From contig NZ_JAFZ01000002.1 in assembly GCF_000526395.1 (NCBI RefSeq), positions 2,501 through 66,500 on the forward strand: DNA of 64,000 nt, in the 5' to 3' direction. This DNA is from Aminobacterium mobile DSM 12262. Its GTDB lineage: Bacteria; Synergistota; Synergistia; Synergistales; Aminobacteriaceae. A program made the position numbers and the translations under genes. The notes beneath the pieces were generated by a model. It saw only the letters and a program-made list of their open reading frames with translations, was not told where the DNA came from and did no database searches. Below are positions 54,159 through 63,174 of this stretch, in pieces (positions within the stretch are counted from its first letter, which is position 1; each line of letters starts with the position of its first letter).

Positions 54159-55083
54159 TATTTCTTTCACCTCCGGAATAATCATCAAACACCCTGCCAA
54201 GAGCCTCTTCAAGCGCTGCTATCGCTACTTCTACCTGTTCGCGAGACGGCTCCCGTGTCGTGAGATACTGAAAAGACAAAGCAGGCCACAAGATGATCTT
54301 CCCAAACGTTTTTACAGAAGAAGCTGCCCGAATGATCTCATAAGAAAGCCCCACAACTACTGGTAACAACAAAATTCTCATGAAAATCTTCCAGAAAAGA
54401 CTTCCATGCCCTGCTATTGAAAAAACTATAATACTCACTATCACTACAATCAAGAGAAAAGATGTGCCACACCGAGGGTGAATTCTGGAACAGGACATAA
54501 CATTATCCGGCGTCATGGGAAACCCAGATTCGAAAGCATTAATAGTTTTATGTTCAGCCCCATGATAACGAAAAACTTGCCGGATGTCCTCCCACATCCC
54601 AATCGCCGCTACATAGGCTACAAAAAATCCCCCCCGAACAAACCCCTCAATAATATTGCGCACGACTGAAGATAAATTCCACGCCTCGCTCGTCCAATGA
54701 GCAAACCACACAGGAAGGGCAACGAAAAAAACAATCACTGCAGCCAGGGCTACTAAAATCGACCCAGCAAATTCCAACGGGGTAATAGTATCATCTTCGC
54801 CTAACGCTATTTGAGCTGATCGATTTAAAGCTCGTATCCCTATCTTCAACATCTCAAACATAACAACGAGCCCTCGAAGAATAGGCAATTTCCAAGGGAA
54901 GAGTGCTGATCGCGCCACAGCGTCCCAATGCTCTCTCGCAATAGAGCCATCATGCTGACGAACAGCAAGCCCCCACATTTTGGGGCCACGCATGAGGACT
55001 CCCTCTATAACCGCCTGTCCCCCTACTGGCATTCGAGAATCTTTCCCGGAAAGAGACGGGCGGGAATCCTTTTCAGAATGCAA
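54142..55083 (-). CDS. DUF1385 membrane protein
   Basis: Uncharacterised conserved membrane protein often found beside prfA and rpmE. With TTG 55083 as start (GAGGAGG about 10 bases ahead) it has 313 residues. [22 protein letters not shown] near the N-terminus is the family signature; the middle has hydrophobic segments ([57 protein letters not shown]) with [13 protein letters not shown] between them. The C-terminus ([24 protein letters not shown]) is cytoplasmic-like. Function is unknown. Confidence 0.9.
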   Translation of the reverse strand: MHSEKDSRPSLSGKDSRMPVGGQAVIEGVLMRGPKMWGLAVRQHDGSIAREHWDAVARSALFPWKLPILRGLVVMFEMLKIGIRALNRSAQIALGEDDTITPLEFAGSILVALAAVIVFFVALPVWFAHWTSEAWNLSSVVRNIIEGFVRGGFFVAYVAAIGMWEDIRQVFRYHGAEHKTINAFESGFPMTPDNVMSCSRIHPRCGTSFLLIVVIVSIIVFSIAGHGSLFWKIFMRILLLPVVVGLSYEIIRAASSVKTFGKIILWPALSFQYLTTREPSREQVEVAIAALEEALGRVFDDYSGGERNNEFGE

Positions 55084-55087
55084 CTGT

Positions 55088-55783
55088 TTATTCCTCCTCG
55101 AGAAGTTCCTCCACGGAACGGAAAGGTTTTCCACATGGGCGTGCTTCTCCGCACACCCCATTGACAACACAGGAAGGTCCAGCAAGAGCAAAAATAACGG
55201 GAGATACTTGACGAACCTCTATAAGCATTTTCCTTGCCAGCTCTTGGATTTCCCACTGGGCACGACGGCAAAGTCGCAGAGAGAAGAAATGTAAAAGCTC
55301 TCTGGCATTCATAGTCATTACCAAACTGGTAGTCCACCCATGGGGTAAAATATATCGCGCATCTTCTTTCGGCACACCCCGCTTTAGAAGTGCCAAATAG
55401 GTATTATGCGCACTTTCTACCTGATGGACAAACAGATCGGTCGCTTCTTTATCTGCTGCTACAGTTGGTGGAAGGACCACATCAGGTTCAACCATAGAGA
55501 CATAACGCTGACTTCTTTGGCTGTAACTAGCAATGCGATGGCGAACCAGCTGATGGCTCGTCACTCGACTTATTCCGTCTAAAGAGAATGTAAAAGAAGC
55601 ATGCTCCAAGGGCGAGAGATGTCCGCTTTTTCGAAGATGTGTAATAAGAGATACTACAGAATCTGAATTTTGCTCCTCCATTATGGAAGAGGCTGGAACA
55701 GCGCTATAACAGAGACGGGCCGCTGCTGCCACAATACGATCAGGATCAGGAGTGTGCCCGAGCAAAATTACCTGACACGCCAT
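55088..55783 (-). CDS. thyX: Flavin-dependent thymidylate synthase
   Basis: Makes dTMP from dUMP with FAD and methylene-tetrahydrofolate. The 231 residues show the ThyX signature RHRIASYSQRSQRYV, the preceding HLSPLEHASFTFSL, and MNARELLHFFSLRLCRRAQWEIQELA. ATG 55783 is chosen: it follows AGGAG and leaves the ATG at 55804, which sits against the rpmE terminator, unused. No thyA is visible here. A gap of 4 bases joins it to the DUF1385 gene. Confidence 0.93.
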   Translation of the reverse strand: MACQVILLGHTPDPDRIVAAAARLCYSAVPASSIMEEQNSDSVVSLITHLRKSGHLSPLEHASFTFSLDGISRVTSHQLVRHRIASYSQRSQRYVSMVEPDVVLPPTVAADKEATDLFVHQVESAHNTYLALLKRGVPKEDARYILPHGWTTSLVMTMNARELLHFFSLRLCRRAQWEIQELARKMLIEVRQVSPVIFALAGPSCVVNGVCGEARPCGKPFRSVEELLEEE

Positions 55784-55806
55784 ACATTCATCAACTCCTG
55801 TCATGT

Positions 55807-55829
55807 AAAAAAGGGGAGCAGTGCTCCCC
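55807..55829 (-). terminator. Intrinsic terminator after rpmE
   Basis: Minus-strand GGGGAGC, loop ACT, GCTCCCC, then six T. It follows the rpmE stop by 4 bases and precedes the thyX start by about 24 bases, so thyX would depend on read-through or an unseen promoter. Confidence 0.75.
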
Positions 55830-55833
55830 CTTA

Positions 55834-56073
55834 CTACTCCTCGTTTCCTTCTTCTCGCTGACCGTAATTAATTCCTTCGTACTTCCTGCGGAACCTCTCA
55901 AGACGACCAGCTTCGGAAGCAACACGGCTTCCTCTTTTACCTGTGTAAAAAGGATGACACTCAGAACATACCCCAACTCTGATTTCAGAAGCTGTAGATC
56001 TAGTTTCAAAGGTATTTCCACAAGCGCAGGTAACCTTACATTCCTTATATTCAGGGTGAATATCTTTTTTCAT
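55834..56073 (-). CDS. rpmE: 50S ribosomal protein L31
   Basis: Large-subunit ribosomal protein, 79 residues. It has the zinc-binding form with Cys in CKVTCACGN and [14 protein letters not shown]. The C-terminal tail ([18 protein letters not shown]) is acidic. A promoter (56119-56147) and a GGAGGTG site precede it; a terminator follows. L31 of this form can be replaced under zinc limitation, but no zinc-free paralogue is in the window. Confidence 0.96.
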   Translation of the reverse strand: MKKDIHPEYKECKVTCACGNTFETRSTASEIRVGVCSECHPFYTGKRGSRVASEAGRLERFRRKYEGINYGQREEGNEE

Positions 56074-56118
56074 CTATGTTGCACCTCCAAAAACATTTCT
56101 CTACATGAACAAATACGA

Positions 56119-56147
56119 ACTTTACCATAGGAAATAAAGACATGCAA
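56119..56147 (-). promoter_or_regulatory. Sigma-70-type promoter for rpmE
   Basis: Minus-strand TTGCAT (56147-56142) and TAAAGT (56124-56119) with a 17-base spacer, about 45 bases before the rpmE start. Four of six matches in each box. Confidence 0.5.
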
Positions 56148-56155
56148 GCAGAGAT

Positions 56156-56722
56156 TTAAATATGCATCACTCCAAGCCCACATCGTTCATGATGAGCCAC
56201 TGCATGATAAGCAGTATCTCCCATAACTGCAACAGCAATCCATCGATCGTTACGAACTATCGCGATCTTCGCTCCCACACTGGCTTCAAGCATCCCTACA
56301 GTAATAAAGCCCTCCAGAGCTTCCACTGCTGCGTGCATAAGAGCATGCATTTCGTTTCTGGATTTTTCAACCACCCCTGCATTTAATGACGCTCCGACTA
56401 AAGCCCTTGTAACTTTTTGTGGCAAATCCCCTGCCAATCCCCCCACTTCTGTAGCAACAGATCGCCAACCATATTGTGCCAGCTCTTTCTTGAGACTGTT
56501 TTCTGATTCCGGAGTAGTAGTAGAAGCTAGTAATAAAGCCGCACGGCCAACCTGATTCTCATCGTTCAGATGTACGTGAATATTCAATTCCAAATCGATA
56601 TTCTCAACAGGAGTACAAATATCCATTTCCGTAACATCCCCCCCTACCATATTTCCCCCCGCAACCCCTCCCTCTCCTGTCATTAATTCTTCCTGATTAT
56701 TAAATATCTTTTTCCACAACAT
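56156..56722 (-). CDS. HutP-family RNA-binding regulator
   Basis: Related to HutP, the histidine- and metal-dependent RNA-binding antiterminator of the Bacillus hut operon. After about 50 residues of poorly conserved leader the family pattern appears: VGRAALLLAS, YGWRSVATEVGGLAGDLPQKVTRALVGASLNAGV, then HALMHAAVEALEGF (H126, H130, matching the metal/histidine ligands of HutP), ASVGAKIAIVRNDRWIAVAVMG and the end HHERCGLGVMHI. ATG 56722 is preferred because GGGGAG lies 9-10 bases ahead; ATG 56731 sits directly on that site. No histidine-use genes are nearby, so its target is unknown. Confidence 0.82.
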   Translation of the reverse strand: MLWKKIFNNQEELMTGEGGVAGGNMVGGDVTEMDICTPVENIDLELNIHVHLNDENQVGRAALLLASTTTPESENSLKKELAQYGWRSVATEVGGLAGDLPQKVTRALVGASLNAGVVEKSRNEMHALMHAAVEALEGFITVGMLEASVGAKIAIVRNDRWIAVAVMGDTAYHAVAHHERCGLGVMHI

Positions 56723-56839
56723 CCCCAACATCTCCCCTCTCAGGTACTTTTATTACTATAGCATATTTGGTACGCTCTTCGTCTAAATCTATGTTTGGCA
56801 AGAATTAATTCAGTTTTAGATATAAAAAGCAGTCAATTC

Positions 56840-56868
56840 TTGATACTCTTTCAGAAGAGCCGTATACT
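56840..56868 (+). promoter_or_regulatory. Sigma-70-type promoter for the TAXI receptor
   Basis: TTGATA (56840-56845) and TATACT (56863-56868) with an ideal 17-base spacer. The start of transcription would leave a leader of about 105 bases before the receptor ATG. Confidence 0.75.
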
Positions 56869-56981
56869 TGTAAGGAAAAATGTAAAAGGAGGTGTTATTC
56901 AAAACTTTCTTTAAAGCGTTTATCCTTATCAGATTCAAAGCGGAAGGAGCCGAAAAAACTCTTTGAGGGGGAATGTGTAAA

Positions 56982-57947
56982 ATGACAAGAAGAACACTAA
57001 TATTGGTAACTGTATTTTGTCTTTTGTTGACAGTCTTCGCTGGCGCCGCTTCAGCGAAGACCTTTGTTTCCATCGCTACTGGTGGAACAGGCGGTACTTA
57101 TTATCCTTTAGGCGGTGGTATAGCGGATATTCTCACTCGGCATCTTGGTGATGTTCAGGTAACATCCGAAACAGGAAACGCATCTGTGGCTAATATTAAC
57201 CTTCTTGGCACTCATCAAATTGAGATGGTCTTCGCTCAAAACGATATCGCTTATTGGGCTGCAAAGGGAATGGGCCCTTTCAAAAAAGGTGCATATGACA
57301 ATATTCGAGTCGTGGCCTCTCTCTATCCCGAACATGTACACTGCATTACCCTGAAAGGCAGCGGAGTAAAAGATATTATGGACCTGAAAGGGAAAAGAGT
57401 TTCTGTTGGCGCCCCTGGCTCTGGTGTACAGGGCGACGTTTCTGCTATCCTGAATGTAGCTGATATAAAATATAGCGACATGCAAACTGATTTTCTAGAT
57501 TTCAACATTACAACTCAACGATTTAAAGATGGACAGCTTGACGTAGGTTTTGTCGTTGCCGGTTATCCCACAACCTCAATAATGGATTTGGCTACCACAC
57601 ATGATGTAGACCTTGTAGAATTCAATGATAATTTTACAGATAAACTCGTTAAGGAATTCCCGTACTTTGTGAAAAGTGTTATTCCAGCTGGTACCTACCA
57701 GGGAATAGACAGAGATATTAAAACTCCAGCTGTTATGGCCCTTTTAGTCTGTGATGCAGACCTTCCTGAGGAATTAATCTACCGCGTTACTAAAGCTCTC
57801 TGGGATAATATTGACGAGTTACGTCCCGTACACGCAAAAGCTCAGTTGATCACCCTGGACACTGCTCTTGATGGCGTTTCTGTCCCTCTACATCCTGGCG
57901 CAGCAAAGTATTACAAAGAAGTAGGGATGAAACTGCCCACCTTTTAA
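56982..57947 (+). CDS. TAXI-family TRAP transporter solute receptor
   Basis: Periplasmic substrate-binding protein of a TRAP-type uptake system. The 321 residues start with a signal peptide (RRTLILVTVFCLLLTVFAGAASA, cut before KTFVS). The mature part has IATGGTGGTYYPLGGGIADIL, TGNASVANINLLGTHQIEMVFAQND and GKRVSVGAPGSGVQGDV, the TAXI signatures. ATG 56982 has GAGGGGG about 10 bases ahead; the ATG three codons earlier abuts that site. No DctQ/DctM-type permease gene is adjacent. The substrate is not readable; TAXI receptors often bind glutamate or other dicarboxylic compounds. Confidence 0.92.
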   Translation: MTRRTLILVTVFCLLLTVFAGAASAKTFVSIATGGTGGTYYPLGGGIADILTRHLGDVQVTSETGNASVANINLLGTHQIEMVFAQNDIAYWAAKGMGPFKKGAYDNIRVVASLYPEHVHCITLKGSGVKDIMDLKGKRVSVGAPGSGVQGDVSAILNVADIKYSDMQTDFLDFNITTQRFKDGQLDVGFVVAGYPTTSIMDLATTHDVDLVEFNDNFTDKLVKEFPYFVKSVIPAGTYQGIDRDIKTPAVMALLVCDADLPEELIYRVTKALWDNIDELRPVHAKAQLITLDTALDGVSVPLHPGAAKYYKEVGMKLPTF

Positions 57948-57968
57948 CTAAAAATAGCTCCAATATAA

Positions 57969-58011
57969 AAGAAATGGAGACTGTCTCGTTGAAGGACAGT
58001 CTCCATTTCTT
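57969..58011. terminator. Bidirectional terminator between TAXI receptor and alaX
   Basis: GAAATGGAGACTGTC (57971-57985) and its exact complement (57995-58009) form a 15-bp stem, extended by two A-T pairs, loop of 9. T-rich sequence follows on both strands. It ends the two convergent genes. Confidence 0.85.
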
Positions 58012-58027
58012 CTCTTTTTATATGTAT

Positions 58028-59212
58028 TTAAAGTGACATCATATAATCAATAATTTTACCTACCCAGACAGATGGATCTTCGCAAAGAGTGTAGCCACGG
58101 ACCCAACTCTTCTGGCCTCCACCCCGTACCTTTAATTCAGAGGTATCCCGCAGGAAAAGGCGGAAATCTACCTCTACTTTTTCACCTGCCCCTAAGAAAA
58201 ACTGGCTGCCCCCTTTCCCGTGGTCATAAAGGAGAAATAAACACGTGATATCGGGCCGTTCTTTTAACAGGCGACTTACTGCTGAAGAAGCAACCTCTTC
58301 TGGAATTCCAGATACGTCATACCAAAAAAGTGACACTCCTCCTACCCTCTCTTCCTTCCATGGGAAAGCCACAAAATCTCTTAGTCTGTCCATCTTCTTA
58401 ACAAAAGCTTTATTCTCCTCTTGCAGATGTCTATATACGTCCTGTAATTTATCTAAAGGACAGCCAATTTCTCGTAACAACATTCTCGCAGCTCGGCTTT
58501 CTCTTTTTAAAACATCCTCTACATGAACAGAAAATCGAAATTCCCATTCAGGAGAGTGACCTCTGAACCCCTCTATCACAACTCCCCCTATTTCAGATGT
58601 TTTTGTAACGTGAGTGCCAGAACATGCAATCGTGTCAAAATCTGGAATTGTCACAATTCTGATAGTTTCCTCATCTGAGATTCTTTCCCAATTTGCCTTT
58701 AATTCTTTCATATTCATGGCCTCTTGAGGGGATAGGAAAGAAATATTTACAGGGAGATTCTGTTTGATGACAAGGTTTGCCTCGTCCTCCGCTCGGAAAA
58801 GCATCTCCCAAGAAAGTTCACCGGGGTAGCGAAGATACACTGTTGAGAACTCCGCCCCAATAGCCACTTTGTAAATATGCAAATCAGGCCATGCCCGTTC
58901 CAAAGCCCGGGAAAGCACGTGCTCCCCAGAGTGCATGCGAGAAAAAAGCCACTGACGCTCCATATCTACCTCCACGTCTACAGGGACACCCTCTTTCAGC
59001 TCGCCATGCCGGACTTTAATAAGCAGTATCATTTCTTTCCCATCTTTTACACAATCAAGGACAGTGGCTTCAAAATTATTTTCGCCATAAAGATGTCCAG
59101 TATCTCCAGGCTGTCCCCCACCCGCTATATGAAAAGGATTTGGCTCTATTACAACTTTTGCTTCCTTTTTAGCATAGCTTACAATTTTCTTTAAGAAAAC
59201 GTGCTGTTTCAA
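58028..59212 (-). CDS. AlaX-type alanyl-tRNA editing protein
   Basis: Free-standing editing protein that hydrolyses mischarged tRNA-Ala (Ser or Gly). The 394 residues show FHIAGGGQPGDTG near the N-terminus, zinc ligands H94 and H98 in HSGEHVLSRAL and C197 and H201 in CSGTHVTKTSEIGG, and a C-terminal DHHA1-like domain with RGGGQKSWVRGY. That makes it the long AlaX form. The frame is open to 59446, but TTG 59212 has GGGAGG 8 bases ahead at the end of the symporter gene and fits the family; it lies 5 bases after that gene. Confidence 0.87.
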   Translation of the reverse strand: MKQHVFLKKIVSYAKKEAKVVIEPNPFHIAGGGQPGDTGHLYGENNFEATVLDCVKDGKEMILLIKVRHGELKEGVPVDVEVDMERQWLFSRMHSGEHVLSRALERAWPDLHIYKVAIGAEFSTVYLRYPGELSWEMLFRAEDEANLVIKQNLPVNISFLSPQEAMNMKELKANWERISDEETIRIVTIPDFDTIACSGTHVTKTSEIGGVVIEGFRGHSPEWEFRFSVHVEDVLKRESRAARMLLREIGCPLDKLQDVYRHLQEENKAFVKKMDRLRDFVAFPWKEERVGGVSLFWYDVSGIPEEVASSAVSRLLKERPDITCLFLLYDHGKGGSQFFLGAGEKVEVDFRLFLRDTSELKVRGGGQKSWVRGYTLCEDPSVWVGKIIDYMMSL

Positions 59213-59217
59213 AAAGT

Positions 59218-60585
59218 TCACCTCCCGACAAATAGCCCTACAAATGTCAGTATTCCTGAAAGTAAAAGTCCTACAAAAAGCGGCTCTACTGAATGGGAAA
59301 AAAGAGGGGTCATAAGGGCAGCACCTAACCCAGCAATGGCAGATAGAAAAGCCCAGAAAGGAGACAACGCTCCAGGGTAAAGGAGAGCCACAATGAGAGG
59401 CAAAAAAGTACCTACTCCCCGTAAACTCATGCTCAAATAGCTCCAATTTAAAATGAGGTCGCCTCTAAAAACAATTCCCAGACAGGCTGCACTAACGACA
59501 ATAACAGCAACTGTTGCACGACTTAAAAGGAGTCCCTTCGCTCCCTTCATCCTTTGTGAAATATACGATATATTGTTAAGGAAATCTTGTACTAAATTAG
59601 TGGCGACGCCAAAAGAGAGACCTGCTGCAGCTCCGACAACTGTAATAAAAATCCCAGCTAAAAAAACGCCTCCAACAACAGGTGGGAAATGAAGACGAAT
59701 AAAGATGGGCAACGCGTGAGCTGGGTCTATACTACCTCCAATACTTCGCATATAGAGGCCAATGTAAACCCCCATCAAACCTAAAGGTGGAATTAATACG
59801 CCGGCAAGCAATGCCCCTCTACGAGCTACTTGAGGATCAGATGCAGCAAAAATTCCCTGGAGATAAATTTGCGTGCAAAAAACACCGACAATCGTGGAAA
59901 AAAAGGCACCAATCCCCTTCGAAATCCCTGCGCCGAAAAAATTGAAAAAGGGAGACGAAGGCATGCTCTTTATCAGGCAAAGAGGCGTAGCACCTTGAAT
60001 AAAAATCAAAGCTGCTGACGATCCCAAAGTAAGAAAAAGCATTATGATCTTCACCTTGCCAATAAGGCTATAGCTCTTTAATCCCCCGAGATAGAGAAAG
60101 CCTAAAACAAAAAATACCACTATCATCGATGAAACAAATGGAGATAAAGGGAGGATACTCTGCAGCAAGGCGACTCCAGAAAGAAACTGGGCAACAATAG
60201 CAATATAAGTGCCTAAGGAAGATGCAATCATGGAAACAATGCTTACAGACATTCCGTAGTTTTTCTTCAAAAAACCTGGGATTGTCGTTACATTTGCCTC
60301 ACGCAGGCGGGAAGCGAAGCCTAGACCAAGGATAATACATCCTACACCGCCTCCAAGTGTAAACCACCAAGCAGAAAGACCATATTTGTAGGCCATTTGA
60401 ACTGTACCTACAGTAGAAGCTCCTCCCATTAAGGCCCCCATAATCACCCCTACAACTCCTGAAACACCCGCTTTTTTCCCAGCCACTGTATAATCTGAAA
60501 CATTCCCTACTTTTTTAGAAACTGCAATCCCAAGACCTAAAACAGAAAAGACCAGCAATGCAGCAGAAAAAGTTAAGACGTTCAA
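59218..60585 (-). CDS. Sodium:solute symporter family protein
   Basis: Membrane transporter of the SSS family, 455 residues, with about 12-13 hydrophobic segments. The N-terminal region reads AVSKKVGNVSDYTVAGKKAG, then GALMGGASTVGTVQMAYKYGLSAWWFTLG, a typical SSS motif region. Later GLKSYSLIGKVKIIMLFLTLG and AGLSFGVATNLVQDFLNNI fit. The long frame runs through tRNA-Arg; TTG 60585 with AAAGGA 9 bases ahead lies past the tRNA terminator and is the likely start. The solute is unknown. Confidence 0.87.
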   Translation of the reverse strand: MNVLTFSAALLVFSVLGLGIAVSKKVGNVSDYTVAGKKAGVSGVVGVIMGALMGGASTVGTVQMAYKYGLSAWWFTLGGGVGCIILGLGFASRLREANVTTIPGFLKKNYGMSVSIVSMIASSLGTYIAIVAQFLSGVALLQSILPLSPFVSSMIVVFFVLGFLYLGGLKSYSLIGKVKIIMLFLTLGSSAALIFIQGATPLCLIKSMPSSPFFNFFGAGISKGIGAFFSTIVGVFCTQIYLQGIFAASDPQVARRGALLAGVLIPPLGLMGVYIGLYMRSIGGSIDPAHALPIFIRLHFPPVVGGVFLAGIFITVVGAAAGLSFGVATNLVQDFLNNISYISQRMKGAKGLLLSRATVAVIVVSAACLGIVFRGDLILNWSYLSMSLRGVGTFLPLIVALLYPGALSPFWAFLSAIAGLGAALMTPLFSHSVEPLFVGLLLSGILTFVGLFVGR

Positions 60586-60611
60586 ATCATCAGATCCTTT
60601 CAATAACATAC

Positions 60612-60650
60612 AATAAAAAGAGCCGAGTTGCCTTCTCGACAACCCGGCTC
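60612..60650 (-). terminator. Terminator after tRNA-Arg
   Basis: Minus-strand GAGCCGGGTTG pairs with CAACTCGGCTC (11 pairs with one G-T), 9-base loop, followed by TTTTTATT. It lies between the tRNA and the symporter start. Confidence 0.8.
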
Positions 60651-60661
60651 TATATTTACAA

Positions 60662-60737
60662 TGGCGTGCCTGTGGGGATTCGAACCCCAGACCCTTGGCT
60701 CCGGAGGCCAATACTCTATCCGCTGAGCTACAGGCAC
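60662..60737 (-). tRNA. tRNA-Arg (anticodon CCG)
   Basis: On the minus strand acceptor GTGCCTG pairs with CAGGCAC, discriminator G, CCA encoded. The anticodon arm TTGGC-CTCCGGA-GCCAA gives anticodon CCG. The T arm has TGGGGTTCGAATCCCCA. Confidence 0.95.
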
Positions 60738-60825
60738 ATAATGAACGCCGAGAATATTACCACGTACCAGGTAATCGCGCAACTTCCACGTATCAGATCG
60801 TTCTTTATTGTATGCAAATACATAT

Positions 60826-63174
60826 CTATTTTTTAAAGGTGATAATGGTTACCCCATACCCGCCTTCGCCAGGTCCCCCCAGTCGATAATTTTCTACATA
60901 ACTAAGATGGGCACAAAGGGTATGTACTTCCCGACGTAAAATTCCTTCTCCTCGGCCATGGATAATTTCCACGCTCCCGTACCCCGCTCTCATGGCCTGG
61001 TCCAAATACTTTTCCACGAGGGGCATTGCTTCATCTACAGTCATGCCACGAACCATAAGGGAGTTTGGTACTCCTTCCGGCCTTACTATCTTCGGGGAAG
61101 GAGGCAACATGGCTTCCCTCGCTGGTTTAGAGGCACGAGTTAAAGTGCTTATAGGAACTTCCATGCGAATGGCCCCTGCCAAAACCTCAGCTTTTTTCCC
61201 TTTTAGAGTAACAATTGTACCAGTAATATCTGTTCCTGATATTTTTACTGTATCCCCAACTTCGGGATGAAACCCTTCACTTTTCATCTTTAAAAGCGCC
61301 CTCTTCTCCTCTCTTTTCTCCAGCTCTTTTCTCTTCTCCCTAATTTTTTCTCGTTTAGGGTGCAATGCTCGTTGCACAGCAGACTTGGCCGATTCATCAA
61401 GAGCCCGAAGCATACGTCGCGACTCTTCTTCAGCTGCGACCAATATAGAAGTAGCCTTTTGTTCAGCCTGCGAAAGAATTTGTTCCTTCTGTCGCTCAAA
61501 ACAAGCTTCTTTTTCCTGAAATTTTTCCCGTCGTACCGCAAGCTCCTGTCGGGCTTTCTCTATCTGTTTCTGTTCGGTGTCCAAATGAGCTTTTCGTTCT
61601 TGTAGATCTGTTATAATATCTTCCACCGAAACTTCTTGTTCTTTAAGAGCCAATCGAGCTTTCGCAAGGACATCGACAGGCATACCATACCGTTCAGCAA
61701 TATATAAGGCGTTACTTCGACCGGGAATACCCATTAACAAGCGGTAGGTGGGAGCGAGAGTCTCAGCATCAAACTCCATACTAGCCGTTTCTACATATTG
61801 CGTCGTTAAAGCATATCTTTTAATAGGGTTGTGGTGAGTCGTCGCCAGGGTTACACACTTCTTTTCTCGCATTGTGTCAAGTAATGCTACTCCTAAAGCT
61901 GCCCCTTCCTGAGGATCAGTCCCAGCCCCCAACTCATCAAGCAACACAAGAGAATGACTATCAGCTTCCTCGATAATATGGATTATATTTTTTAAATGGG
62001 AACTAAAGGTCGATAAGTTTTGTTCAATACTCTGTTCATCGCCAATATCAGCATATACGGCATTGAGGTTCCCCACAAAAGAACCTTCCTCGGCAGGTAT
62101 GGGCAACCCGCACCATGCAAGAATAGTACCAACGCCTACAGCCTTTAAAGTCACTGTTTTCCCACCTGTATTAGGGCCAGTAACTACTAATATGCGAAAA
62201 TCCCGACCGCATTCTATAGAAAGAGGAACGCCATGCTCGCCTAAAAGGGGGTGGAGCAATGAATGGAAAGCAAAAAGAGGTTTCTCGGCCAATAAGGGTA
62301 ACTTCCATTTTTTTTTGTCCATAACAGTTGTTACAGCATAAAGTAAATCTATTTGGCCAAGAACCTTCTCTGCATCTAAAATAGCCCGCTCACGTGAAAG
62401 AACCTGGGCTGTGATCTCGCTAAGAATTCTTCGCTTCTCTTCTTCTTCGTCTCGAAGAAGAAGAACGAGGCGGCTGTTCAGATCCGCCATACTTCGAGGT
62501 TCCATGTACACTGAATTACCTGATCCTGAACGATCAACAATAGTTCCAGGGAATCGGGAAGCAAACTCCTGTCGAACAAGAACCGTAAAGCGGTTTTGAC
62601 GATAGGATAAAATCTTTTCCTGCAACATAGAATTAAACCGAGGGTTTGAAAATATCGACTGAGCGCGGGCGCGGATAGTTTGCCGCACAGAATCTTCACT
62701 CTTCCTAATTCTAGACAGATCCGGTGAGGCTGAATCAAAAAGGTTACCATCCTCATCTAAAACAGAAAGAGCCTTCATTTCCTGCGAAAAGTCACGAATT
62801 TTACGCAAAAGCACCCCAAACGGTGGAACTTCTTCTTTAATAGAACTAAGAGCTGTCTTTATTTTTTCTGCAAGAAGCAAAAGAGTACGAACGGAAAGAA
62901 GCTCTCTCCCCAAAAGAAGCCCCGTTTTTCGTGCCGATAAGAGAAGATCTTCAACGCTATCTACATTTTGTGTCCAAGGGAAATCCCCGTTACGGTCTAC
63001 ATAATCTCTATACGCTCGTAAGAGCTCTTGTCGTTGGTAAAGATTTTCAAGATTCTCGCTAGGAGCCAAATGAGCTAGAGTCTGGAGTCCTAAATTACTT
63101 CGTACATTTGAGGCAAAATTTGAAAGGACCTTATCCATTTCGAGAAGGCGCCATACGTCCTTATGAACTTTCAT
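60826..63174 (-). CDS. mutS2: Endonuclease MutS2
   Basis: MutS-like ATPase with a C-terminal nuclease; roles reported in recombination control and rescue of collided ribosomes. The 782 residues: N-terminal helical core (SNFASNVRSNLGLQTLAHLAPS), ATPase with Walker A VVTGPNTGGKTVTLKAVG, SIEQNLSTFSSHL, Walker B LVLLDELGAGTDPQEGAALG and ATTHHNPIK, a long Glu/Lys/Arg coiled coil (about 500-620) and a C-terminal Smr domain with the HGRGEG motif. ATG 63174 overlaps cvpA by 14 bases and has AGGAGGGG about 12 bases ahead; the frame is open to 63273 without support. Confidence 0.95.
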   Translation of the reverse strand: MKVHKDVWRLLEMDKVLSNFASNVRSNLGLQTLAHLAPSENLENLYQRQELLRAYRDYVDRNGDFPWTQNVDSVEDLLLSARKTGLLLGRELLSVRTLLLLAEKIKTALSSIKEEVPPFGVLLRKIRDFSQEMKALSVLDEDGNLFDSASPDLSRIRKSEDSVRQTIRARAQSIFSNPRFNSMLQEKILSYRQNRFTVLVRQEFASRFPGTIVDRSGSGNSVYMEPRSMADLNSRLVLLLRDEEEEKRRILSEITAQVLSRERAILDAEKVLGQIDLLYAVTTVMDKKKWKLPLLAEKPLFAFHSLLHPLLGEHGVPLSIECGRDFRILVVTGPNTGGKTVTLKAVGVGTILAWCGLPIPAEEGSFVGNLNAVYADIGDEQSIEQNLSTFSSHLKNIIHIIEEADSHSLVLLDELGAGTDPQEGAALGVALLDTMREKKCVTLATTHHNPIKRYALTTQYVETASMEFDAETLAPTYRLLMGIPGRSNALYIAERYGMPVDVLAKARLALKEQEVSVEDIITDLQERKAHLDTEQKQIEKARQELAVRREKFQEKEACFERQKEQILSQAEQKATSILVAAEEESRRMLRALDESAKSAVQRALHPKREKIREKRKELEKREEKRALLKMKSEGFHPEVGDTVKISGTDITGTIVTLKGKKAEVLAGAIRMEVPISTLTRASKPAREAMLPPSPKIVRPEGVPNSLMVRGMTVDEAMPLVEKYLDQAMRAGYGSVEIIHGRGEGILRREVHTLCAHLSYVENYRLGGPGEGGYGVTIITFKK

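Noticed and set aside
60600-60782. Open frames over the tRNA-Arg region, including the N-terminal extension of the symporter
   Set aside because: They run through a clear tRNA and its terminator; the composition is tRNA-derived and a better start lies at 60585.
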